Shown here piece by piece: positions 10,724 through 18,100 of a DNA stretch of 20,712 nt. Source of the DNA: Choristocarpus tenellus KU-1152. Taxonomy: Eukaryota; Phaeophyceae. Numbering within the stretch: position 1 is the stretch's first letter; the number at the start of each line of letters is the position of its first letter. The DNA lies in contig CAXNAD020000379.1 of assembly GCA_964200185.2 (NCBI GenBank), positions 1 through 20,712 on the forward strand. Reading direction: 5' to 3'. Made by a program: the position numbers and the translations under genes. The notes beneath the pieces were generated by a model. It did not search any database. It was not told the origin of the DNA and saw only the letters and a list, made by a program, of their open reading frames with translations.

Positions 10724-12987
10724 GTTTTTGATCCTTGTTGATGAATAATAGAGTGTATGGTTTTTGTTTTAGGTGCGGTGGTGGTGTTTCCTTGGTTAGG
10801 GTTAGGGTTAGGGTTAGGGTTAGGGTTAGGGTTAGGGTTAGGGTTAGGGTTAGGGTTAGGGTTAGGGTTAGGGTTAGGGTTATACTGAGAGAGGTTGTTG
10901 GTATGATGGGAGTATGGTGTTTTTTGAGTATGGTGCATGATACGGAATGTTAATAAAAATGGTAATGTAGGGTATTTTGTTGGTGTACATCTTATTTTGG
11001 TAATGGCCCCTGTATCACTCAATGTTGTGTTTTTACTTTTGAAGGGAGGGGTGGTTATAGGTTGTTTAATAGTAGCTGCCTTTGGATGAATAGCGGCACT
11101 TATAAATGTACGTCTAACAATACCTTCACCATCAAACACTCAAATGATGACTCTGGGCTTGCTTGCAAGCTGATGATTGGTTAGGGTTGGAACCTTTGAC
11201 CTGTGTATCGCCAATGCACTATAGTACCAATCAATGCACATGCTCAACAACCTCGACAACCTAGTTTTTTTTAATTTTAGTGAACAAATGGGAGTAGTTT
11301 ATTGTGGCAATTGTCTTACTACTTAAAATATATGGATGTATTCATGTTTTTATTCTCGTATTTGGAAGGGTTAGGGTTTCAAGGATAGGTGTCTCTTGAG
11401 CTCTCCCTTTACTTTGTTTTTGCTAACAAATGATGTCACTACGATGTCACTATGATGTCACTTTGGACATATGTTAATCACTCTCATTTGAATTGTCTCT
11501 AATGATTAAGGCTGAAGGATAGTGATCATCACAATGACCAGGTGTCCTTAAAGAGAAAATATGAATATAAATATAAATGTAAATATTTCTTTATACATTC
11601 CTTTCGTCCAACTTTCAAATTTGTATCTAGAAAAAGATAAGGTTCCTTGTAATAACAAATAAATAATAAAAGAGTATATTGATTACATATGCAACTAAAA
11701 ATGATTTGTGATCCTGTCATCACAAATGTCCCCTATTGAAAGACTTCATATACCCGGGGTTTTTAATATCCTTATCCTACTGACCCCATGACGACAATCA
11801 TTGCAGGGTGCACAGGTCTCTGTTGGCTTAGGCCTGCCCCAATCAGCTGGTATGGTTGGTCTATCAACAGGTAGCTCTAACTCTACCACCAAGGCGGGAG
11901 GGTTAGGGAGGGGATGTAACCCCTTGGACTCTTTCTTTCCCTTTGATCCCTACTTGTTACGGAGGTCTCATGTTTATATTGCTGGGATGTATATCACTTG
12001 GAAGGTAAGGACAACTGTTACACATTGATGCTCTTGATGTAGTGTACTCAAGAAAAGACATTAGCAGATAGTTGGAAGGAGGTGTGTATTTATTACCTTA
12101 GTGCTCTGCCTCATGGTGGTGGTGTTGTAGGTGGCTTGTCAATGTGGAATCGTCACTTGTTTGTTTTTTTGTATGAGTTTATTGTGTGAGGTTTAATCCT
12201 GTAGAGATGCCCTTGAAGAGGTCTCATGTTGTATCTTTTTTATGTAGAGATGAAAATCTTGCAACTTTTGGTTAATGAAGGTTTTGTAATGAAAATGACA
12301 CATGCTATTACTAGGTAGTACTTAGGTGAAGTGTGGCAGAAGAACTAAACTATTAAATTATTGGGGTTTTTTATTGAGGTTAAAAGATTCGACATTTCAT
12401 TGGTAATTTTAGCGGAATGTCCTACCTTTCCTGCTGAAAGATAACTGATGCAATGCTACATTTTAAATGTTTATGTTTTTTTTCAGGGACCTAAGGATGA
12501 TAAGGTACCTGCAGAGGGCAAGGAGGCAAAGGGGAGCAGGAGTTCAACATCAGACGTATCGTCAGACTCTGATAGTGACCAGTCCTCCACAGATGAGTCT
12601 GACAACAGTGATTGCGAGGGGAATGAGCTTGGGGATGAAATCAGTGAAATGGATACTCAGTCCTTCAGCATGCAAGGAGAAGCTAGGCAAGCCGCAGGGG
12701 AGCTCATGTCTCGTGGAAGACATGGTGTGCCAGGCAGCAGTTGGGGAGATGGTGGGAGTGGCGTTAGCTTGCATGGTTCAGACTTGCATATGGCAGTTTC
12801 ACAGAAGTTGGCGAGCAGTTACATTTCGGAGGGGATGTCAGTTACGCCGGCTAGCTCGGTGGCAATGGGGAGTAGCGTTGGAAGGGGAATGCTGGCTTCA
12901 TCTTTGGCGGATGATGGGCGATGGGGACAGGTGTCTGATGAGGCATTCTTCCACCAGAATGTATCCCCGTCCACCACACCCCCTTGA
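747..12987 (+). CDS. RRN3: RRN3/TIF-IA, RNA polymerase I-specific initiation factor (11 exons seen, N-terminus missing)
   Basis: RRN3 is a HEAT-repeat protein that binds RNA polymerase I and recruits it to rDNA promoters in the nucleolus. Exons join in frame as 747-928, 1419-1627, 2702-2758, 3303-3431, 3842-4096, 4981-5136, 6531-6722, 7990-8232, 10444-10614, 11807-12004 and 12487-12987. This gives 763 residues ending in TGA. Conserved blocks appear in the same order as in animal RRN3: 'FLGFLTNLLSANGTYILPTL', 'HVHRAMRSSLSLVPS', 'VDEMAEKLDSVM', 'SLIGVFEDVILTTH', 'VAYLASFLARGSFV', 'FYSVCQASFYIMCF' and the hallmark 'NPLDSFFPFDP'. The acidic 'VDDEEEEGALFTMDD' matches the acidic loop of animal RRN3. 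The first visible exon already aligns about 100 residues into the family, so upstream exon(s) are missing. All splice sites are GT...AG, but exon ends are inferred without transcripts. Family assignment is firm; individual junctions are less so. Confidence 0.92.
1332..1364. repeat. 8-bp tandem in intron 1
   Basis: About four copies of AATCACTA lie just upstream of the exon 2 acceptor. Otherwise intron 1 (929-1418) holds only degenerate CCTTA-type tracts. Confidence 0.8.
1419..1627 (+). CDS. RRN3: RRN3 exon 2
   Basis: Visible residues 61-130. The acceptor TTGAAAG|GA restores the Gly codon split by intron 1. 'VHRAMRSSLSLVPSG' and 'MLKSHYPHRR' match 'CHRALQIIARYVPS' and 'ILVEKFPFVRK' of animal RRN3, followed by 'RMTQYAPLMEV' (animal 'RISVYFPTLR'). 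The donor is GAG|GTGAGC, phase 0. Confidence 0.88.
1660..1852. repeat. GATATT/GATACT hexamer array in intron 2
   Basis: About 190 bp of imperfect 6-bp units (TTGATA with TTGGAA and TTGGGA variants) begin 33 bp after the exon 2 donor. Because the unit is a multiple of three, several frames stay open and give meaningless Ile/Asp or Ile/Ser repeats. Confidence 0.9.
1945..2048. repeat. Two short telomere-like tracts of opposite strand in intron 2
   Basis: CCCTAACCCTAT lies at 1945-1956 and TTAGGGTTAGGGG at 2036-2048. About 80 bp separate them and they face each other, so the transcript could pair between them. Confidence 0.7.
2388..2423. repeat. TTAGGG array in intron 2
   Basis: About five units read GGTTAG, with one imperfect unit (GGTTTG). 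The G-rich strand lies on the coding strand of RRN3. Confidence 0.85.
2702..2758 (+). CDS. RRN3: RRN3 exon 3 (57-bp small exon)
   Basis: Nineteen residues, 'INVVKLIVERSLEIDVEIK', match animal 'ILELIIEKLLKLDVNAS'. The acceptor is CATCTCAG and the donor AAG|GTTAGA; both boundaries are phase 0. The exon is too short to show as an open reading frame and is supported by homology plus frame continuity. Confidence 0.82.
3142..3302. repeat. CCCTAA tracts near the 3' end of intron 3
   Basis: TTAACCCTAACCTTAACCCTA lies around 3142-3162, and ACCCTAACCCTAAG ends at 3302. The second tract includes the AG inferred as the exon 4 acceptor. Confidence 0.75.
3303..3431 (+). CDS. RRN3: RRN3 exon 4, acidic segment
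   Basis: Visible residues 150-192. The acidic run 'VVDDEEEEGALFTMDDL' corresponds to the acidic loop of animal RRN3 ('TEGLFNMDEDEE'). The 3' end at GAA|GTGAGG is well placed because it joins in frame to 'VDEMAEKLD'. The 5' end is less certain. The only AG in this stretch that keeps phase 0 is the one ending a telomere-like tract, CCCTAACCCTAAG|CTC. Confidence 0.7.
3432..3841 (+). other. RRN3 intron 4 with homopolymers and an assembly gap
   Basis: The intron is 410 bp. A run of 20 C (3535-3554) directly followed by 22 A (3555-3576) precedes ten N (3612-3621). After the gap, 'CCCCCCC' and 'TAAAAAA' recur. True length and sequence are uncertain. No telomere-like tract is visible. Confidence 0.8.
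3612..3621. other. Assembly gap (10 N)
   Basis: Ten ambiguous bases within intron 4, flanked by C and A homopolymers that are likely to have broken the assembly. Confidence 0.99.
3842..4096 (+). CDS. RRN3: RRN3 exon 5
   Basis: Visible residues 193-277. The exon begins directly after TCCTGCAG. 'VDEMAEKLDSVMLVLFGYLD' matches animal 'VHPVAERLDILMSLVLSYM'. The following stretch of about 40 residues, rich in Gly, Ser, Asp and Glu, is longer than the animal loop and looks disordered. 'GVDIGVDRLLQ' resumes the helix leading into exon 6. The donor is CAG|GTATTG, phase 0. Confidence 0.88.
4105..4134. repeat. Five perfect GGGTTA units beside the intron 5 donor
   Basis: The array starts eight bases after the GTATTG donor at 4097. 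The G-rich strand is the transcribed-sense strand. Confidence 0.95.
4225..4275. repeat. GT microsatellite in intron 5
   Basis: Two (TG)n runs are interrupted by ACAACTAATG. Confidence 0.85.
4443..4551. repeat. AAT/AGT trinucleotide array in intron 5
   Basis: AATAATAGT units change to AGTAGTAGTAAT units about halfway through. Apparent Ile/Val-rich open frames across it are artefacts of the repeat. Confidence 0.9.
4781..4798. repeat. Three CCCTAA units in intron 5
   Basis: Three perfect units are followed by GTC, giving another CCCTAAG end. The orientation is opposite to the GGGTTA array at 4105-4134 in the same intron. Confidence 0.9.
4818..4935. repeat. Degenerate ~32-bp tandem near the intron 5 acceptor
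   Basis: TTGACACTGTT recurs at 4821, 4855, 4887 and 4918, spaced 34, 32 and 31 bp apart. T-rich filler between copies could serve as a polypyrimidine tract for the exon 6 acceptor at 4980. Confidence 0.75.
4981..5136 (+). CDS. RRN3: RRN3 exon 6
   Basis: Visible residues 278-329. The acceptor GTTGTTGTAG|TCT was chosen over the nearby TTATAG because only it keeps phase 0. It also gives 'SLIGVFEDVILTTH', which aligns with animal 'DLINIFDKLLLPTH'. 'KFVQFTLFYACG' follows (animal 'CHVQFFMFYLCS'). The donor is AAG|GTGTGT. Confidence 0.9.
5375..5435. repeat. TTAGGG array, about 10 units, intron 6
   Basis: Perfect TAGGGT units run over 61 bp with the G-rich strand on the coding strand. Intron 6 spans 5137-6530. 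Confidence 0.97.
5585..5846. repeat. 59/60-bp tandem repeat, about 4.4 copies, intron 6
   Basis: Copies start near 5585 (diverged), 5644 (60 bp), 5704 (59 bp) and 5763 (59 bp), with a partial copy from 5822. Each full copy holds TTTGACTTTCTATTGTA followed by TTTTTGTATTACTTGATTGG. The first two contain TTCYATTGTAG, which looks like a 3' splice site. Confidence 0.9.
6078..6238. repeat. Three short TTAGGG tracts, intron 6
   Basis: Tracts at 6078-6088, 6155-6173 (three units) and 6226-6238 all have the G-rich strand on +. They lie 290-450 bp upstream of exon 7. Confidence 0.85.
6531..6722 (+). CDS. RRN3: RRN3 exon 7
   Basis: Visible residues 330-393. After AAATTGTAG the exon reads 'LTRQTSVAYLASFLARGSFV', matching the highly conserved animal 'IIRQAAGNYIGSFLARAKFI'. 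'LSSLLDWAVDYLD' matches 'LDLLVNWLHIYLN'. The C-terminal Gly/Ser-rich end is not conserved. The donor is CAG|GTGGGT, phase 0. Confidence 0.92.
6901..7029. repeat. TTAGGG tracts in the 5' part of intron 7
   Basis: TAGGGTTAGGG at 6901-6911 and about 3.5 units at 7008-7029, both G-rich on the coding strand. Confidence 0.85.
7200..7321. repeat. 22-bp tandem (5 copies) fused to a TTAGGG tract, intron 7
   Basis: Five near-identical 22-bp units (7200-7221, 7222-7243, 7244-7265, 7266-7287, 7288-7309) each end in GAGTTA. The last GAGTTA runs directly into GGGTTAGGGTTA, so the junction is seamless with the telomere-like hexamer. Confidence 0.95.
7421..7450. repeat. (TA)n microsatellite, intron 7
   Basis: About 14 TA dinucleotides in a row. 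Confidence 0.9.
7566..7635. repeat. GATATT/GTTGATA-type array, intron 7
   Basis: Imperfect TTGATA trimers and hexamers similar in composition to the array at 1660-1852. The open frame across it is repeat-derived. Confidence 0.7.
7808..7833. repeat. TTAGGG array, about 4 units, intron 7
   Basis: TTAGGG units with the G-rich strand on +, 157 bp upstream of exon 8. Confidence 0.93.
7990..8232 (+). CDS. RRN3: RRN3 exon 8
   Basis: Visible residues 394-474. The last third, 'HMLFYSVCQASFYIMCFRG', matches animal 'HGPFYSACQAVFYTFVFRH'. The first 47 or so residues are Gly/Ser/Arg-rich with no counterpart in animal RRN3, and are probably a disordered insertion. Acceptor CATGTCAG|GGA and donor CAG|GTGAGA are both phase 0. 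Confidence 0.87.
8285..8376. repeat. 46-bp direct duplication at the start of intron 8
   Basis: Two adjacent 46-bp copies (8285-8330 and 8331-8376) differ at one position (GATCCGTG versus GATCAGTG). This suggests a recent duplication. Confidence 0.92.
8525..10404. repeat. ~1.9-kb minisatellite, 18-bp unit TTATTACACTAACTATTG, intron 8
   Basis: Roughly a hundred units fill most of the 2211-bp intron 8 (8233-10443). Recurrent variants are CTAATTATTG, CTAACTACTG, CTAACTGCTG, ACAGTAATT, a GCACTAAC form and a shortened unit TTATTACACTATTG. A block containing AATTATTATTATTACACTAC recurs at 9345, 9773, 10075 and 10297, which shows higher-order organisation. The + strand is very poor in G. Two of the three + frames have no stops in the consensus unit, producing long meaningless Ile/Thr/Val or Tyr/Thr/Asn/Cys frames. 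Confidence 0.97.
10444..10614 (+). CDS. RRN3: RRN3 exon 9
   Basis: Visible residues 475-531. 'RLLRSPLCPLKYCLDTVRKE' matches animal 'RIVMSQLNPLKICLPSVVNF', with the PLK-CL core conserved. The acceptor is AATTGTAG|GCG, 39 bp after the intron 8 minisatellite ends. The donor is CAG|GTGAAG, phase 0. Confidence 0.88.
10690..10722. repeat. (TA)n(GA)n microsatellite, intron 9
   Basis: A TA run passes directly into about ten GA dinucleotides. Confidence 0.9.
10794..10882. repeat. Longest TTAGGG array, about 14 units, intron 9
   Basis: 89 bp of perfect GGGTTA units with the G-rich strand on the coding strand. Val-Arg and Pro-Asn dipeptide frames across it are artefacts. Intron 9 (10615-11806) also holds short tracts at 11179-11190 and 11368-11379. 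Confidence 0.97.
11430..11463. repeat. 12-bp tandem, three copies, intron 9
   Basis: ATGATGTCACT, ACGATGTCACT and ATGATGTCACT occur in a row. No further role can be read. Confidence 0.8.
11807..12004 (+). CDS. RRN3: RRN3 exon 10 with the NPLDxFFPFDP hallmark
   Basis: Visible residues 532-597. 'CNPLDSFFPFDPYLLRRS' is the diagnostic RRN3 block (animal 'NPLDTFFPFDPCVLKRS'). 'YIAGMYITWK' matches 'FIDPIYQVWE'. A Ser/Thr/Gly-rich linker precedes it, ending in 'TTKAGG' (animal 'STAGG'). The acceptor is ATTGCAG|GGT and the donor AAG|GTAAGG, phase 0. Confidence 0.93.
12005..12486 (+). other. RRN3 intron 10
   Basis: 482 bp, AT-rich, with no tandem or telomere-like repeat. It ends in a run of seven T before CAG. 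Confidence 0.75.
12487..12987 (+). CDS. RRN3: RRN3 last exon, Ser/acidic C-terminal tail
   Basis: Visible residues 598-763. The exon starts after TTTTTTTCAG|GGA. A dense Ser/Asp/Glu stretch (about residues 616-641, for example 'SSDSDSDQSSTDESDNSD') resembles a casein kinase 2-type acidic tail. 'MSVTPASS' recalls the 'GITPSSF' motif near the animal RRN3 C-terminus, and the protein ends 'SPSTTPP'. The tail is longer than in animals. TGA at 12985-12987 is followed at once by a second in-frame TGA. Confidence 0.83.
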   Translation, partial: GPKDDKVPAEGKEAKGSRSSTSDVSSDSDSDQSSTDESDNSDCEGNELGDEISEMDTQSFSMQGEARQAAGELMSRGRHGVPGSSWGDGGSGVSLHGSDLHMAVSQKLASSYISEGMSVTPASSVAMGSSVGRGMLASSLADDGRWGQVSDEAFFHQNVSPSTTPP

Positions 12988-13117
12988 TGAGATGTGGTAA
13001 TTAATACTAATAATAATAATAATAGTGAAGTTTTGTGGTAGTTTGTGTTGCTAAGAAATTGTGCATGTGGCTCTTCTCTTTAAGTGAGTTAGGTAAAGGT
13101 GGAGTGTGGTTTCTGAC

Positions 13118-13123
13118 AATAAA
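13118..13123 (+). terminator. Candidate poly(A) signal of RRN3
   Basis: AATAAA lies 131 bases after the RRN3 stop. This is the animal-type hexamer; whether this organism uses it is unknown. Confidence 0.35.
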
Positions 13124-14801
13124 CAAGACAATGAACAAGACAACCGATGAATGATGTTGGTGCAAGTGTGATTAGATTAGCCAACGGTCCCGTTTGTTGT
13201 TAGCCCAATGTTGGTATGTTGGTGATGATATGAGAGATAAGAGTATTGTGCATCCTGTGCATTAGTTGGGTATGATTTTTGTACAGGTGATTCATGGTTG
13301 ATTGATTGTATGGGTGTAGATTATAATTGTTCTTATGGTGTCCATTCTCCCTCTTGATCTTGATGTTGACAGGAGGTGTGTACTACGTTTTTTGATTGTG
13401 GTTCATTGCCTTTATGTATCACAAAGTGCTTTGTGGGGGGGGGGGGCAACAGCAGAAGCAAATCCAAGTTTAAATTTGTATTCCTCTTGCTAAGGGTTAG
13501 GGCTAACTTTAATTTGAACCCTGAGATTGCTTCTTTCACCTAGTAGATGGTTGTCAACCAGACTGAGACCCTATTATTTGTGAGGTGGAAGTTTTTTTGT
13601 GACCCCACACCATGTTCATTCATTGCATTTGTGATGTAAGTCGTGTCTATGGACTGTGGATGCACTTTTAACAATGTTCGACAGGGTCTGCACCTCCTTG
13701 TGTTGTCGATATCTGAGTAACAGATTGTATCCACTGTTTCACAGCAGTTACATAGGAAATGTGTTGAAATTGCTCTAATGCTTGCACTTGAGAGTTTTCT
13801 CTTTCACGATTGTTGTTGGTGTGCCAATAATGGTGTCAAGAGTGTGTATGGTGATGGAAAGATATGAGTTGGTTGTTCTGGTGGGATGGAGGAGGGCATT
13901 GCATAGGGCATATTATGCTTTAAGAGGCAGCACCACTCTATAAATCCAAGAGTTGTATGATTGAAGCATTGCTGCAATTAATCACCACCATTTTACGATC
14001 TGAAGAATCATGGCATACTTCAAAGATGTCATATATTTATTTGACTACAAGCCCAAGCTTATTTTCAGTTCCTTATTTTTTCCATGGTAATACCTGTAAT
14101 ATATTTCAAACATCACCACTGTACCATCATCTACCTAGTGTGTGTTGATCAATCGATCCATTGCTTACTATATGGATGGAGGGACCAACAACAGTTCCTC
14201 CATGTTCCTAGTTGCGCAAGCAAGCAAACCGTAACCTTTCTGCACTAAAGGTATATTTGACTGACTGTACCAAGGTGAAAATAAAGATACAACGGATTGC
14301 AGGTGCAAGTCACTCTGCATCGATCCATGCATACAAATAATAAAATAACCTACAACTTGGAATCTTTGATTCAATACTCTCCGAAAAACCTGGGTGCAGG
14401 CATTCACGTATTTATGTAAGCATACTAAAGTAGAGGCAACATGAGTATACAATTTTTACAGTGTAGCTAGCATGCAAAAGGAAAATGCCACCACCAAAAT
14501 CTTGTGTAGCTGCACTCAGTCAGGTAGGTGGTAACATGGATGGATATAAGGTAGTGACCACCGACTGTTGAAGCTGGGTGCATGATCGATGCATACACTA
14601 CATACTATATCAAAATAAAAAGAGATGACAAAATGCAAAAAAAGACCACTATTTCTACCCTTCGTGCAACAAGGACAATACTGGACGCCAATTCAAAATA
14701 TTTGGTACTCTGGAAACACACCAATTGTGGACTACTGTGAGGCCACTTCACTCCAACAATCATACTCAAGAAGAGAGATACAGCTTACCCCACTCCTTGT
14801 A

Positions 14802-14807
14802 TTTATT
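14802..14807 (-). terminator. Candidate poly(A) signal of the ABCA gene
   Basis: TTTATT on + reads AATAAA on the coding strand, about 190 bases after the TAG stop. It is a motif match only. Confidence 0.3.
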
Positions 14808-14995
14808 GCTAGTTGTGAGGGCGAGTTGTCTAACTCGAGCCTTCCGTACACTATATACAATAGGATAGATCGAAATTACCCTACCCAATTGCAGTAACTC
14901 ACGATTTATATGATCCCATTCTGGCGGAATGTCATGTTAGAATGCTCAGTAGATATGGCAACACCCTCAAAACCCATCACAACAGGCGCTCCACT

Positions 14996-15118
14996 CTACA
15001 ATGCCTGGCCTGCCATGATTGACCTCAGCCTAACTTCCGGGTTGTCCTGTGTTGCAGCAAAGGAGTTGAATATTTGCTCCAGGGTTGTCTGGCCAACAGA
15101 GTACTCGGCCAAGCCCAG
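14996..15118 (-). CDS. ABCA last exon
   Basis: Residues 318-357, '[17 protein letters not shown]' and 'NSFAATQ', then a short tail to TAG at 14998-14996. The exon starts after CCTCTGTCAG. This is the most conserved block of the ABCA C-terminus. Confidence 0.95.
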   Translation of the reverse strand: MGLAEYSVGQTTLEQIFNSFAATQDNPEVRLRSIMAGQAL

Positions 15119-18100
15119 CTGACAGAGGAAAGAGGGTAACGCATAGGCAAGTTGAGAGTTTGAGCTGGGTCTGGACCAATCACACAGACATTTCAATTTC
15201 CCCTTCACACAGCAAGACAAAGTTGGGTAATGTTGATATGGGTGGTGAGGAACACCACAAACAGTGGTAAGGGAGAGGGGTAGACGACAACTGGAACACC
15301 TTGACAGAAAAAAAGATACATGTACCTTTAGGAACCAAGTGGGGTTTGGCACTCACGCGACAAACACAATGTGAACCTAAAAGGCACAAATGAATAATTG
15401 ATTTCTCCTCGATCAAGCTCTTACTCACAAGCTTAGAGTATTGCTACATATATAATTCAAAGTAGATAGGTAGGGTCACTTCACACGTGGATTGACTTTT
15501 TTTTTTCTCCATCAAAAAACCCTACGTAACTAATACTTGTGGGTCAAGAGTCAATCACAACCTGCGAAGGAGACCCTTGGACTGCTGTGTGAGACAAAGC
15601 TACATTGAAGAAATAGCTTACCTTGTCCTTTGCCCCTTCAAAATTGGCAAACACGCTAGCCAGTCCCATGCCCTCCTGGCGAGGAATCTTGTAACGGCTG
15701 GAGTACAATGTTGGCCTCTCCACCAGCTCTGCAAAAATTGTAGGGAGACAATGAGAACCTTGCATTAAGTCTCACCTCACCACCTCTGCCGATGCAAAGA
15801 CTTTCTACTCAGAAATTCAAGCAACTTAAAGCTTCATGTCCTCTTGTAATGCTCACATGGATTGTTCATGCCCGTTCATGTATGTTATTCAACAAACTTT
15901 GTTATTCAAAATAGCACCAATATAAAGGCTAAAACATCACATACACACATGATAAACTTCTTAATCCTAAGGTAACACACTCATCATGAGTATATTAACA
16001 TGCCAACACTCCAAATACTTCAGATATTCAACTTCTGCTCCACAAACCTGCCCCCGGGAATGCCTCTGTCATGAAGGCATGCAGGTCTGCTGCTCTCTCT
16101 TCACAGACATACCAGTCACAGAAAAGCCTGAACATTGAAGCATACATGTGTACCCAAACACCCAAACAAAAAACGTTGGTTTGGTGATGGCAAACAAGTA
16201 GGTGGACCAGTACTAATAGGTGTGCCATAAATACAAGTACATAGTTGTGAATACTACTGAAAAAATGGTTCAGGACAACCCTGGCGGCTAGAAAGGGATT
16301 GAGATACATGGCTTGGTGTTGATAAACCACCTCCCAAAAAAATCAGGTTTCAAATATAATCCTGATAAGACCTTGAGAAAATGGATACACTTCGTATTTG
16401 GACTTCAACTGTATTCTTATACCAAGTGCGTGACATAACTGTTGTCAACCTCGCAAAAAGAATAACTGAAAGAGGTATAATAATAATAATAATTCGGTAA
16501 CAAATGCAAGAAAGTGCTACCAGTAGTCAGATCATTAACTCGTGTGTGCGCGTGCGTGTGTGTGTGTGTGTGTTAGAGAGGTTGTAGAATAAGCTGTTTA
16601 TATTTCAATATGTTCTTGTTGCCTGTACCATTCTCATTACTATGCTACACATCAGCCTCTATTACATCCACTATGAATCTGACACCAACTAACTCCACTG
16701 TTCCATCTGTTCATTCAGCCAAGGTATGTCCCTTCACAACCCTATCTCATCCCTCCACTTCTGTGCAGCAGAGCTCGTCGCCCTCCCACAACTTTGACAC
16801 CAATCAACCATGAAGCAAGTGCAGTGAAAGTGCCAACTGTGTGAGTAGAGGTCAATGCAAACACGTCTGAAACCCAGAGGAATGCGGGAACCAAATGTGT
16901 CACCTGGCGGGAAGTGTATCCCCTTCAGAAGACATAACTTCTTGCAAGAATGCACCACTCCCTGTACCCGACAGGGCAGCCATCCTCGTAGAGATGCTGA
17001 ATGAGAGGGGGGGCAGGCAGGGCTGCTAAGTGCATGTGCAAAAAAACGAGAGGCTAATATAGAAAGCAACTGAGTTATTTGGAGTGATAAGATCATGCAA
17101 TCTCACCCAGAACCCTGGCTTCACCTTATCCCCTCTTTAACACGTCTCAGAATGTATATTAAAAATTATGTCTCTTATATTTGGTAACCCCTTGTAGTAG
17201 AAAATGTACCCAAGTCAATATGATACATCTCTCAACACTTCACATCTCGATCATCTCTGCCATAGTCCTTGATTGGAGATACACCAAGAATATAGCTCCA
17301 CAAACAGCACGGCTATTATTCAGTTATTTCTCATGAGGAGGCGGACTTATCACAACTAACGCACAAATCAAACACTCCAGAGATCACATTGGGGCGTGTC
17401 AGGATAGAGAGAACTTGGGGGAAGTTCTACACACCGCTCTGAGTCTTGACTAGCTGCTCCAAGGGCCCTGCAGTACTTATCCAGCGGAGGGGTAAGCCTG
17501 ACCCTGAGATGAGATCAACAGGAGCAGACAGACAAAGGCAATCAACAGGACAACAGAAGTAACTCTCGGGGGTGTCACTAAGAGACATGTAACACAATGG
17601 AATGAAAACATGACGTGACTTACCGTTAGCAGGTTAAGAATAACAGGTTAAGAATCGAGAAAGAGTAAAAGGTTGATACAGGACACAACAATCATTCCAC
17701 ACAATTGCACCAACATGTTCACCTCTCCAGGGAACGAGCCCCTCCTTCAGTATCATCCATGGGGTCTGTCCCATCGAAGAATTGAACCCAATCTGTCGGA
17801 CGAGTTGTGTCGCCTGCTCCAGGCATAGACACCTCCACTTCCATCAGCTTTCTCAGCACTTTGAGAGCTTCAACCTTTGCCGGAGGCCTTAGCTTAATGT
17901 CCGCCTCAAACCCTTGTCCAAATCGTTGCTTCAGATGCTGCCCGGATCCCAAGCACTGGAGCCGGCCATTTACCTGATAACAATTCACCCCCATTGAATT
18001 GAAGATAACAGACCAGCAATATGGACAAGAAACAAAAACTATCAGTGAAAAACCGCTGTTGTGAAATTGAATCCCAAAATTTAATACTTCAGGTATTAAT

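Larger units (their letters stand above)
12988..14995. other. Convergent intergenic region between RRN3 and the ABCA gene
   Basis: This holds the 3' ends of both genes. No protein or RNA gene is supported: the open frames of 60-95 codons here show no recognisable motif and match no exon pattern. It contains an AAT run (13006-13023), a 12-G run (13435-13446) and a lone GGGTTAGGG (13494-13502). Confidence 0.7.

Noticed and set aside
10794-10882. True chromosome end or subtelomere
   Set aside because: The TTAGGG array is about 14 units, lies within an intron, and gene exons continue on both sides.
10582-11139. 185-codon open frame on the - strand with a Pro-Asn repeat
   Set aside because: It is built on the CCCTAA strand of the 10794-10882 array and runs antisense into RRN3 exon 9. 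No domain is visible.
11900-11908. GGGTTAGGG inside RRN3 exon 10 as an exonic telomere insertion
   Set aside because: It is only nine bases, encodes Gly-Leu-Gly next to the conserved 'AGG', and can arise by chance in a Gly-rich linker.
14168-14897. Two open frames of 90-94 codons in the intergenic region
   Set aside because: Neither shows a recognisable motif, a splice context or homology that I can name. The length is within chance for this base composition.
16734-17096. 120-codon - strand open frame over ABCA exon f
   Set aside because: Its frame differs from that required by the phase 2 junctions of exons e and g. The shifted short exon fits the family better.
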